Source of the DNA: Saccharopolyspora sp. NFXS83
Lineage (GTDB): Bacteria; Actinomycetota; Actinomycetes; Mycobacteriales; Pseudonocardiaceae
Direction of reading: 5' to 3'
NCBI RefSeq assembly: GCF_026241095.1
Contig: NZ_JAPFGB010000006.1
Span: 62,001 to 126,000, forward strand
Length of the DNA stretch: 64,000 nucleotides
A program made the position numbers and the translations under genes. This document shows positions 52,600 through 61,600 of this stretch, piece after piece (the stretch's first letter is position 1; every line of letters starts with the position of its first letter). The notes beneath the pieces were generated by a model. That model saw only the letters and a program-made list of their open reading frames with translations, did no database searches and had not been told where the DNA came from.

Positions 52600-53829
52600 A
52601 TGAGCACCGCACTGGAAGGCGTCCGGGTGCTGGACATGACCCATGTCCAATCCGGACCGTCGGCGACCCAGATCCTCGCGTGGCTGGGCGCGGAAGTCCT
52701 CAAGCTGGAAGCCCCGGCCGGCGACATCACCCGCACCCAGCTGCGGGACGTGCCGGACGCCGACAGCCTCTACTTCACGATGCTCAACGGCAACAAGCGG
52801 AGCATCACGCTGAACATGAAGAGCACCCGTGGCAAGGAGTTGTTCACCGAACTGGTCCAGGACGCCGACGTGCTGGTGGAGAACTTCGGGCCGGGCACGG
52901 TCGACCGGATGGGATTCGACTGGAACCGGCTGCGCTCGCTGAACCCAGCGCTGATCTACGCCTCCATCAAGGGGTTCGGCGACGGCCCCTACACCCACTA
53001 CAAGGCCTACGAGGTCGTGGCGCAGGCGATGGGCGGCTCGATGGCCACCACCGGCTTCGAGGACGGTCCGCCTACCGCGACGGGCGCGCAGATCGGTGAC
53101 TCGGGCACCGGAATCCACACCGTCGCAGGCATCCTCGCGGCGCTGCTGCAGCGGGAGCGCACCGGTCGCGGGCAGCGGGTGTCGGTGGCGATGCAGCACG
53201 CCGTGCTCAACCTGTGCCGGGTGAAGCTGCGCGACCAGCAGCGGCTCGCGCACGGGGCGCTGCGGGAGTACCCGAACGACGAGTTCGGCTCCGAGGTGCC
53301 GCGTTCCGGCAACGCCTCCGGCGGCGGCCAGCCCGGTTCGGCGCTGCGGTGCAGCCCGGGTGGGGCCAACGACTACGTCTACGTGATCGTGCAGCCCGTC
53401 GGCTGGGCGCCGATCGCCCGCTTGATCGGCCGCCCGGAGCTGATCGACGATCCGGACTGGGCCACGCCGGAAGCGCGGCTGTCCAAGCTGGACAAGATGT
53501 TCCGGCTCATCGAGGAGTGGACGCTGCGCCACGGCAAGTGGGACGTGCTCGCGCGGCTGACCGAGCAGGGCGTGCCGTGCGGTCCGATCCTGTCCACCCG
53601 CGAGCTGATCGAGGACGCCTCGCTCGCCGACAACGGCATGATCGTCACCGTCGAGCACCCGCAGCGCGGTCCGTACCGGACCGTCGGGTGCCCCATCAAG
53701 CTGTCCGACTCGCCCACCCACGTCACCCGCTCCCCGCTGCTGGGCGAGCACAACGAGCAGATCTACCGGGATCGGCTGGGCGTGGACGTCGCCGAACTGG
53801 CCGAGCTCAAGGCGAACGGAGTGATCTGA
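52600..53829 (+). CDS. frc: Formyl-CoA:oxalate CoA-transferase
   Basis: A 409-residue class III CoA-transferase that follows formyl-CoA transferase along its whole length: VQSGPSATQILAWLGAEV, YFTMLNGNKRS, NLCRVKLRDQQRL and PLLGEHNEQIYRD. The catalytic Asp167 is in QIGDSGTGIH. The flexible Gly loop is present as SGGGQPG. It moves CoA from formyl-CoA to oxalate (or a similar dicarboxylate). ATG 52600 has GAAGGAG. The TPP gene ends 130 bp before, and the next gene overlaps by one base. Confidence 0.87.
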   Translation: MSTALEGVRVLDMTHVQSGPSATQILAWLGAEVLKLEAPAGDITRTQLRDVPDADSLYFTMLNGNKRSITLNMKSTRGKELFTELVQDADVLVENFGPGTVDRMGFDWNRLRSLNPALIYASIKGFGDGPYTHYKAYEVVAQAMGGSMATTGFEDGPPTATGAQIGDSGTGIHTVAGILAALLQRERTGRGQRVSVAMQHAVLNLCRVKLRDQQRLAHGALREYPNDEFGSEVPRSGNASGGGQPGSALRCSPGGANDYVYVIVQPVGWAPIARLIGRPELIDDPDWATPEARLSKLDKMFRLIEEWTLRHGKWDVLARLTEQGVPCGPILSTRELIEDASLADNGMIVTVEHPQRGPYRTVGCPIKLSDSPTHVTRSPLLGEHNEQIYRDRLGVDVAELAELKANGVI

Positions 53830-55961
53830 TGGGCCACGACAAGCAAGCGGTGCGCCGGGTGCTCGACGCCGTGCTCGCCGAAGGGCGCTCGGCGCTGACC
53901 GCACCGGAGGGCCGCACCCTCTGCGACGCCTACGGCATCCCCGCCGCCGCCGAAGGGCTCGCGCGCAGCGCGGAGCAGGCGGTGCTGCTGGCCGCCGACA
54001 TCGGCGGACCGGTCGCCCTGAAGATCGTCTCGCCGGAGATCCTGCACAAGACCGAGGCCGGCTGCGTGCTCACCGGCATCGAGGGCGCCCAGGACGTGCG
54101 CGCGGCCTACGAGACGATCCTCGACCGCGCCCGCCGCCACGACGCGACCGCGACGCTCACCGGCGTGCAGGTGCAGCAGATGATCACCGGTGGGCACGAG
54201 GTCATCATCGGCGCCACCACCGATCCCACCTTCGGCAAGCTCGTCGTGTTCGGCCTCGGCGGCGTTCTGGTCGAGGTGCTCGAAGACGTCACGTTCCGGA
54301 TGGCCCCGGTCGACGCGGCCGAGGCCCGCGGCATGCTCGGCGACATCAAGGCCGCCGCGGTGCTGCGCGGAGCACGCGGGACCGAACCCGTCGACACGGA
54401 GGCGCTGGCCGGCGTGCTGCACCGGCTTTCCGAGCTGGTCACCGACTTCCCCGAGATCTCCGAGGTCGACCTCAACCCGGTGTTCGCCGCCCCCTCCGGC
54501 GCGATCGCCGCCGACGTGCGGGTGCTGCTCGACCCGGACGGCGCGCGGCGCCCCCGGCGGCATTCGCGCGAGGAGATCCTGCGGGCGATGAACAAGCTGA
54601 TGCGGCCCGCCTCGGTCGCGGTGATCGGCGCGTCCAACGAGGACGGGAAGATCGGCAACTCCGTGCTGCGCAACCTCACCGACGGCGGCTACGGCGGGCG
54701 CATCCTGCCCGTCAACCCGAAAGCCGCCACCGTGCTCGGCCACCGGGCGTACCGCAGCATCGACGACGTGCCGGGCGAGGTGGACGTGGCGGTGTTCGCG
54801 GTGCCCGCGAAGTTCGTGCCCGCCGCGTTGGAGGAGTGCGGCGCGAAGGGCGTCGCGGCGGCCGTCCTCATCCCGTCCGGGTTCGCCGAGACCGGCAACA
54901 CCGCCCTGCAGGACGAGGTCGTGGCCATCGCCGAGAAGCACGGGATCCGCTTGCTGGGGCCGAACATCTACGGCTACTACTACACGCCGCACGACCTGTG
55001 CGCGACGTTCTGCACGCCCTACGACGTGCGCGGCGGAGTGGCGCTCACCTCGCAGAGCGGCGGCATCGGGATGGCCATCCTCGGGTTCAGCCGCACCACC
55101 CGGACCGGTGTGTCGGCGATCGTCGGGCTCGGCAACAAGTCCGATGTGGACGAGGACGACCTGCTCGCGTTCTTCGAGCAGGACGAGCACACCCGGTGCG
55201 TGGCGATGCACCTCGAAGACCTCAAGGACGGGCGGGCGTTCGTCGAGGCCGCGCGGCGGATCACCCGCACGAAACCGGTGGTGGTGCTCAAAGCCGGGCG
55301 CACCGAACTCGGTGCGCGGGCGGCGAGTTCGCACACCGGCGCGCTCGCGGGCGACGACCAGGTCTACGACGACGTGCTGCGCCAAGCCGGTGTGGTGCGC
55401 GCCCCCGGCCTCAACGACATGCTGGAGTACGCCCGCGGGCTGCCGGTGCTGCCCACGCCTCGGGGCGAGAACGTCGTGATCATCACCGGCGCGGGCGGTT
55501 CCGGGGTGCTGCTGTCCGACGCCTGCGTGGCGAACGGGTTGCGGCTGATGGACGTCCCGCCGGATCTGGACGAGGCGTTCCGCCGCCACATCCCGCCGTT
55601 CGGCGCGGCGGGCAACCCCATCGACATCACCGGCGGCGAACCGCCCCGCACCTACGAGGAGACCATCCGGCTGGGCCTGCGGGATCCGCGCGTGCACGCG
55701 CTGATCCTCGGGTACTGGCACACGATCGTCACCCCGCCGATGGTCTTCGCCGAGCTCACCGCACGCGTCGTGGCCGAGGCCCGTGCCGAGGGCATCAGCA
55801 AACCGGTCGTGGCCTCGCTGGCCGGCGACACCGAGGTCGAGCAGGCGAGCGAGTACCTCTACGACCGCGGTGTCGTCGCTTTCCCCTACACCACCGAGAA
55901 ACCGGTGGCCGTGCTGGGCGCCAAGTACCAGTGGGCCCGCGCCGCCGGATTGCTGGACTGA
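53829..55961 (+). CDS. ADP-forming acyl-CoA synthetase, fused beta-alpha order
   Basis: A 710-residue protein. ATP-grasp (beta) comes first, residues ~5-230, with GGPVALKIVSPEILHKTEAG and FGLGGVLVEVLEDVTFR. The CoA-binding Rossmann domain (VAVIGASNEDGKIGNSVL) at ~245-375 follows, then the succinyl-CoA-ligase domain with phosphohistidine block SSHTGALAGDD. This beta-alpha order is the reverse of the Pat-type. It could charge oxalate or a related acid with CoA at the expense of ATP and so prime the Frc cycle. ATG 53829 overlaps the frc stop (TGATG). Confidence 0.83.
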   Translation: MGHDKQAVRRVLDAVLAEGRSALTAPEGRTLCDAYGIPAAAEGLARSAEQAVLLAADIGGPVALKIVSPEILHKTEAGCVLTGIEGAQDVRAAYETILDRARRHDATATLTGVQVQQMITGGHEVIIGATTDPTFGKLVVFGLGGVLVEVLEDVTFRMAPVDAAEARGMLGDIKAAAVLRGARGTEPVDTEALAGVLHRLSELVTDFPEISEVDLNPVFAAPSGAIAADVRVLLDPDGARRPRRHSREEILRAMNKLMRPASVAVIGASNEDGKIGNSVLRNLTDGGYGGRILPVNPKAATVLGHRAYRSIDDVPGEVDVAVFAVPAKFVPAALEECGAKGVAAAVLIPSGFAETGNTALQDEVVAIAEKHGIRLLGPNIYGYYYTPHDLCATFCTPYDVRGGVALTSQSGGIGMAILGFSRTTRTGVSAIVGLGNKSDVDEDDLLAFFEQDEHTRCVAMHLEDLKDGRAFVEAARRITRTKPVVVLKAGRTELGARAASSHTGALAGDDQVYDDVLRQAGVVRAPGLNDMLEYARGLPVLPTPRGENVVIITGAGGSGVLLSDACVANGLRLMDVPPDLDEAFRRHIPPFGAAGNPIDITGGEPPRTYEETIRLGLRDPRVHALILGYWHTIVTPPMVFAELTARVVAEARAEGISKPVVASLAGDTEVEQASEYLYDRGVVAFPYTTEKPVAVLGAKYQWARAAGLLD

Positions 55962-55980
55962 CGACGAGGAGGTCAGTGCC

Positions 55981-57498
55981 GTGGAAGCAGACAAGTCCTC
56001 CGCCGGAAGTGCGGAACAGGAGCCCGAGTCAAGCCCGCAGCGGCGGGCGCGCACCGGCGCGCGGGTGTGGCGGGCCGGGCGGCTGGAGGCGATGCCCATC
56101 CGGCCGCTGCCCGACGCGCCGCCCTCGATCCACCTGCTCGGCCCGACCGTGTTCCTGGTGGCGCTGGGCGTGGGCATGGGCGAGTCCTACATGTGGCCGC
56201 GGCTGGTGCTGGTGTTCGGCCCGGAGATCCGCTGGCTGTTCCTGATCGGCGTCACCTTGCAGGCCGTGGTGATGCTGGAGATGGCGCGCTGGGCGATGGC
56301 CACCGGCGAGAGCATCTTCAGCGGCGCGGCCCGGATCGCGAAACCGCTGATGTGGTTCTTCTTCGTCACCGCGATCGCCGTCTACATCTGGCCGGGGCAC
56401 CTCTCCGCGGGAGCGGCGGCGCTGGAGGAGATCACCGGCGTGCCCTGGGTGCTGTCGGCCTGCGTCGGGCTGGTGCTCGTGGGGGTGGTGTTCAGCCTCG
56501 CGAAGGTGATCTACCCGCTGCTGGAGAACGTGCTCAGCCTGTTGATCGGACTGCTCGTGGTGGGGACCAGCGTGGTCGCCGCGATGGCGGGCAACCTGGC
56601 GGACCTGGGCAGCACGCTGGCCGGGATGCTGCACTTCGGCTACTTCCCGGCCGAGGCGATGTCGCCGACCTGGTTCCCCATCGTGGTCGGCTCCATCGCG
56701 TTCGCCGGGCCGTCCGGGATGCAGCAGATGTGGTACACGCTGCACCTGCGCGACAAGGGCGCGGGCATGGGCGCGCACATCCCCCGCATCCGCGGGCTCC
56801 GGCACGCCGCCGAGGAGGAGACGATGCCCTCGCGCGGCTTCATGTTCGACACCGACGATCCGGCCGAGCTGGACAAGTGGCGGGGCTGGCGCCGCTGGGT
56901 CACCTTCGACGCGCTGCTGCTGTTCTGGGGCGTGACGATGCTCGTCACCATCTCGTTCACCGTGCTGGCCCAGTCCGCGGCCCGGCAGAACCCGGGGGTG
57001 CGGGGGCTCATCGAGTCCGGTGAGCGGGAGGCCGCGATCAGCGCGATGGCGGACGCCTTCTCCGCGGCCGGCGGTTCCTGGATGGGCACGGTGTTCCTCG
57101 GGTTCATCGCGCTGATCGGGTTGAACGCCACGCTCGGGCTGTTCGACTCGTTCTCCCGCGGGCAGGCCGACATGACCTACCACTTCGTGCCGGGAGCGCG
57201 GCGGCTGCGGCTCTCGCACCTGTACGCGGGCTTCCTGTGGGGCGTGATCATCTTCGGGATCCTCGTCCTGCTGTTCGGTCCCGCCGACGGCCCGGGCGCG
57301 ATCCTGGACGTCCTGGCGTTCCTGTCCACGTTCGCGATGGGCGCGTACTGCGTGGTGCTGCTGCTGGTGAACAACCGCCTGCTGCCGAAGCCGATCCGGC
57401 CGAAGTGGTGGAGCAACGCGATCATCGGCTTCGGCGCGGTGTTCTACCTGGGCATGCTGTTCTACAGCCTGCTCCGATTCGGCGTGGTGGTGAGTTGA
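55981..57498 (+). CDS. Nramp-fold transporter lacking canonical metal-binding motifs
   Basis: A 505-residue protein with a hydrophilic 45-residue N-terminal tail and ~11-12 TM segments. The overall LeuT/Nramp arrangement is recognisable (FLVALGVGMGESYMWPRLV in TM1; IAFAGPSGMQQMWYTLHLRD in TM6; GLNATLGLFDSFSRGQADMT later). In true Nramp proteins TM1 carries DPGN and TM6 MPH; here these are GMGES (65-69) and GPSGM (243-247). Metal coordination as in MntH is therefore unlikely. In this operon an organic anion such as oxalate is a reasonable guess. GTG 55981 has GAGGAGGT upstream. Confidence 0.75.
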   Translation: MEADKSSAGSAEQEPESSPQRRARTGARVWRAGRLEAMPIRPLPDAPPSIHLLGPTVFLVALGVGMGESYMWPRLVLVFGPEIRWLFLIGVTLQAVVMLEMARWAMATGESIFSGAARIAKPLMWFFFVTAIAVYIWPGHLSAGAAALEEITGVPWVLSACVGLVLVGVVFSLAKVIYPLLENVLSLLIGLLVVGTSVVAAMAGNLADLGSTLAGMLHFGYFPAEAMSPTWFPIVVGSIAFAGPSGMQQMWYTLHLRDKGAGMGAHIPRIRGLRHAAEEETMPSRGFMFDTDDPAELDKWRGWRRWVTFDALLLFWGVTMLVTISFTVLAQSAARQNPGVRGLIESGEREAAISAMADAFSAAGGSWMGTVFLGFIALIGLNATLGLFDSFSRGQADMTYHFVPGARRLRLSHLYAGFLWGVIIFGILVLLFGPADGPGAILDVLAFLSTFAMGAYCVVLLLVNNRLLPKPIRPKWWSNAIIGFGAVFYLGMLFYSLLRFGVVVS

Positions 57499-57505
57499 GG
57501 TGCCC

Positions 57506-58030
57506 ATGACACGACCACGACCTCTCCGGGAGCGGGCGCCGATCGTGGTGCCGGGCGCGGCCATCGGTGCGGTGGCCGGCGGCTTCGCCGGACCGCTGGC
57601 CTCGCTCGCGCAGCAACCGCCGTGGTGGACGGCGGTGACGACGCTCGCCCTGGTGCTGCCGCTGGCGTTGTCCGGCGGCGGCCACGGGCTGCTGCTGGCC
57701 TCCGGACTGCTGCGGCCGGGGATGTTCGCGCCGGCCGCGGCGTACTGGCTGGTGGCGTTCCCGCTGGCCCGGTTGCTGCACGAGACGATCACGTGGTGGG
57801 TGTTGAGCGGCTCGCCCGGCCTGCGCGAGCCGCTCGCGGGCTTCCTGGCGTACCAGGCGCTGATCGGCACCGGATTCGCCATCGGGTTCGTCTGGTTGCA
57901 CGAACGCCTCGCCCCGCACTGGTTCCTGCGGCTGGCCGCGCACAACGAGCTCGCCGCCGCGCTCACCGCCCACTACGTCCGCCAAGCCGGTCGGCCCCGG
58001 GCGCACGCCCGCCGCGCCGACGGCCGCTGA
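57506..58030 (+). CDS. Small integral membrane protein of unknown function in the oxalate-type operon
   Basis: A 174-residue protein with about four hydrophobic segments (VVPGAAIGAVAGGFAG, TLALVLPLALSGGGHGLLLA, AAAYWLVAFPLARLL, AYQALIGTGFAIGFVWL) and a basic tail. It begins 8 bp after the transporter stop and is presumably co-transcribed. It may be an accessory subunit of the transporter. I recognise no family. Confidence 0.65.
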   Translation: MTRPRPLRERAPIVVPGAAIGAVAGGFAGPLASLAQQPPWWTAVTTLALVLPLALSGGGHGLLLASGLLRPGMFAPAAAYWLVAFPLARLLHETITWWVLSGSPGLREPLAGFLAYQALIGTGFAIGFVWLHERLAPHWFLRLAAHNELAAALTAHYVRQAGRPRAHARRADGR

Positions 58031-58046
58031 GCGGCCCGGAGACCTG

Positions 58047-58226
58047 TCAGTCCACCCGCTGCCGCTGTCGTGGCAGCGGAGTTCTCCGCTCCTGCTCCGC
58101 GGATTCGCCCTGCCGCGCGGCCGATTCGACGGCCGCGGCCGTCATCAACCCCAGCATGCGCCCGTCGGCGGCGTGACCGCGCGGCATCCGCGCGACCGCT
58201 CGCGCCAGCTTCCGCAGTCCTCCCAT
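58047..58226 (-). CDS. Small basic protein (59 aa), GntR-site-associated
   Basis: Starts at ATG 58226 with a strong GGAGGT eight bases upstream and reads MGGLRKLARAVARMPRGHAA. It continues through an Ala-rich helix (LGLMTAAAVESAARQGE) and ends RQRQRVD. The N-terminus is basic and amphipathic. It is convergent with the membrane-protein gene. A near-match of the GntR operator lies 27 bp before the start, suggesting it belongs to the same regulon. Function unknown. Confidence 0.5.
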   Translation of the reverse strand: MGGLRKLARAVARMPRGHAADGRMLGLMTAAAVESAARQGESAEQERRTPLPRQRQRVD

Positions 58227-58252
58227 GGGTGCTCACCTCCTGTTCCCACACT

Positions 58253-58265
58253 GCATACAGTCTGC
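58253..58265. promoter_or_regulatory. Candidate GntR operator 3 (one mismatch)
   Basis: GCATACAGTCTGC: ATAC-N-GTCT, differing at one core position from sites 1 and 2. It lies upstream of the 59-residue gene on the minus strand. Nothing else is recognised in the gap 58227-58464. Confidence 0.35.
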
Positions 58266-58464
58266 ACTATCCCGGCCGCCGGGAAAGCCGCCGAACCGGC
58301 ATGCGCGAGGTCACACCATCGGCCGAGAACGGCCCGCGAACCGGGCGGATCTGTGAGTCCGCCGACACCGGTTGCGAGTACCGGACGCGCGGCTCGTAAG
58401 CTAGGGGATTCCGGCCTCGTCAGTCCCCCGAGCGGGGCCGGAATCCCCGATCACAGGATTCCGC

Positions 58465-58611
58465 ATGGCACCACCAGGACCGTCCCAGCCGCAGCAGCCG
58501 CACGGCGTCGACCACTACGACGCGACCTTCGCCCGCGACCTTCGCTGGTCTCAGCGGCTGCGCGAACAGCTCGACGAACTGCCCACCACCCCCGAACCCC
58601 ACCTCGACTGA
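58465..58611 (+). CDS. Small protein (48 aa)
   Basis: MAPPGPSQPQQPHGVDHYDA is followed by FARDLRWSQRLREQLDELPT. A Pro/Gln-rich start precedes one predicted amphipathic helix. Codon positions are G/C-rich as in neighbours, but no strong ribosome site is present. It converges with the hybrid kinase gene 14 bp away. Could be spurious. Confidence 0.4.
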   Translation: MAPPGPSQPQQPHGVDHYDATFARDLRWSQRLREQLDELPTTPEPHLD

Positions 58612-58625
58612 CGCCCGCCGGGTGA

Positions 58626-61600
58626 TCACTGCCCGGCGGCGGGATCGGGTTCCGGACCGGCGTCCACGCCGAGCTGCCCGGCGAGCAGCCGCAGCAGGTG
58701 GTCGGCGTCCACGGGTTTGGTCACGCACTCGGTGGCCCCGGACGCGAGGCTGCGCTCGCGGTCGCCGTGCATCGCCTTCGCCGTCACCGCGATGATCGGC
58801 AGGTCCCGGTGGCGCGGGATGCGCCGGATGGTGCGGATGGTGGAGTTCCCGTCCAGCTCGGGCATCATCACGTCCATCAGCACCACGGACACGTCGTCGT
58901 GCTCCTGCAGCGCGGCCAGCCCGGCGATCCCGTTGTCCACGTACACCACGCGCAACCCGTGCTGCTCCAGCAACGCGGTCAGCGCGTAGACGCTGCGCGG
59001 ATCGTCGTCGACCACGAGCACCTTCTGCCCGTCGAAGCGCGGGAACCCCGCCGTGCCGTGCTCCGAACCGGATCCGTCCTCGGGGGCGATGAGCGGCCCG
59101 GTGTCGATCGCGGACTCCCAATCCGGCATCGGCGGGTCGATCCCCTCGGCCGCGACGTCGAACTTGACCTCCGCGCTGATCGGCGGGGGCCCCGATGCCG
59201 GTTCCGGCGGCGATTCCACCTCGGCGACCGCCTCCGGTCCCGGATCCGGCTGCTCGTCCCGCGCGGGGAACCGAACGGGCAGGTGGAACGTGAACGTGCT
59301 GCCCTGGCCGGGTTCGCTGCGCACGGTGAGTTCGCCGCCGAGCAGCGCGGCCAGCTCGCGACTGATGGACAGGCCGAGCCCGGTGCCGCCGAACTCGCGC
59401 ACGATCGTGCCGTCGCCCTGCTGGAACGCCTCGAAGATGCGGTTGAGCTTCCCGGCGGGCACCCCGATCCCGGTGTCCTGCACCGAGAACTCCACCAGCT
59501 CCGGCTGCGCCCGCAACGCCGGATCGGCCGCCGCCGACGGGTCGCCGCGCTCGATGCGCAGCCGCACCGACCCGTGCTCGGTGAACTTCACCGCGTTCGA
59601 CAGCAGGTTGCGCAGGATCTGCTCCACCCTGCTCTGATCGGTGAACAGCGTCGTCGGTGCCGACTCCGCCACCACCGCCTCGAAATCGAGCCCCTTGTCC
59701 GCGGCCAGCGGGCGGTACTGCGACTCCAGGTGCCGGGCCAGCTCGGCCGGATCGACGTCCTCCGGCAGCACCGTCATGTGCCCTGCCTCCACTTTGGACA
59801 GGTCCAGCACATCGTTGATCAGGGCCAGCAGGTCGCTGCCCGCGGCGTGGATGGTCCTGGCGAGGTCCACCTGCTGATCGGTGAGGTTGCCGTCGACGTT
59901 GTCGGCGAGCAGCCTCGCCAGCAGCAGCGAGCTGTTCAGCGGCGTCCGCAGCTCGTGGGACATGTTGGCCAGGAACTCCGACTTGTAGGCCGACGCCAGC
60001 GACAGCTCGCTCGCCCGCTCCTCCAGCTGCTGGCGGGCCTGTTCGATCTCGCTGTTCTTGATCTCGATGTCCCGGTTGCGCGCGGCCAGTTGCTCGGCCT
60101 TCTCCGCGAGCTCCGAGTTGGAGCGCTGCAACTCGTTCTGCTGCTGCTCCAGCTGTTCGGACCGCGCCCGCAGCTCCCGCGCCAGGTGCTGGGACTCGGC
60201 CAGCAGATCCTCGGTCCGGGAGTTGGAGACGATCGTGTTCACCTCCACCCCGATCGTCTCCTGCAACCGTTGCAGCAGATCCAGGTGCAGCGCGCTGAAC
60301 TCGTGCACCGAGGCCAGTTCCAGCACGGCCAGCACCTGGTCCTCGAACAGCACCGGCACCACCACCACGCCGACCGGGGTGGTGGTGCCCAGCCCGGAAC
60401 TGATCCGCAAGTACCGCGGCGGGGTCTCGCGCACCAGGATCGTGCTGCGGTCCGCGGCGGCCTGCCCCACCAGCGACTCCCCCAGCTCGAACCGTTCCGG
60501 GGGATCGGTGCGCGGCAGGCCGTAGGCGGCGGTGCGGGTCAGCACCGGGCCGTCGTCGTCGCCCTGCGCCAGGTAGAACGCCCCGTACTGCGCGGAGACC
60601 AGCGGCACCAGCTCGGTCATGATCAGCGCGGCGAGCGCGCGCAGCTCCCCGCGGCCCTGCATCAGCCCGGACAGGCGCGTCAGGTGCGTCTTGAGCCAGT
60701 CCTGCTCCTCGTTGGTGCGGGTCGTCTCCGCGAGGTTGGAGATCATCGCGTTGATGTCGTCCTTGAGCTCGGCGACCTCGCCGCTGGCCTCGACGGTGAT
60801 CTGCCGGGTCAGGTCACCGCTGGTCACCGCGTTCGCCACGCCCGCGATCGCCCGGACCTGCGTGGTGAGGTTGCCCGCGAGCCGGTTCACGCTCTCGGTC
60901 AGGCGCCGCCACGTCCCGGAGATGTCGGCGACCTCGGCCTGCCCGCCGAGCTTGCCCTCGGTGCCGACCTCGCGCGACACCCTGGTCACCTCGCCCGCGA
61001 ACGCGGAGAGCTGATCGACCATCGTGTTGATGGTCGTCTTGAGCTCCAGGATCTCGCCCTGGGCGTCCACGTCGATCTTCTTGGACAGGTCGCCCTGCGC
61101 CACCGCCGTCGTCACCTGCGCGATGTTGCGCACCTGGTTGGTCAGGTTGCGCGCCATCAGGTTCACGTTGTCGGTGAGGTCCTTCCACGTCCCCGCCACG
61201 CCCGGCACCCGCGCCTGCCCGCCGAGGATGCCCTCGGTGCCGACCTCGCGGGCGACCAGCGTGACCTGGTCGGCGAACGCGCCCAGCGTCTCGACCATCC
61301 CGTTGATCGTCGCGGCCAGCGCGGCGACCTCCCCCTTGGTCTCCACGGTGATCTTCTTCGACAGGTCGCCGCCCGCCACCGCGGCGGCCACCTGGGAGAT
61401 GTTGCGCACCTGGGTGGTGAGGTTGTCGGCCATGATGTTGACGTTGTCGGTGAGGTCCTTCCAGGTGCCGCCGACTCCGGACACCCGCGCCTGCCCGCCG
61501 AGCTTGCCCTCGGTGCCGACCTCGCGGGACACCCTGGTCACCTCGTCGGCGAACGCGGAGAGCTGATCGACCATGGTGTTCAGCGTGTTCTTCAGCTCCA

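Noticed and set aside
55981-57498. Annotation as a manganese/divalent metal importer (MntH)
   Set aside because: The TM1 DPGN and TM6 MPH motifs are missing, and the gene sits in an organic-acid operon.
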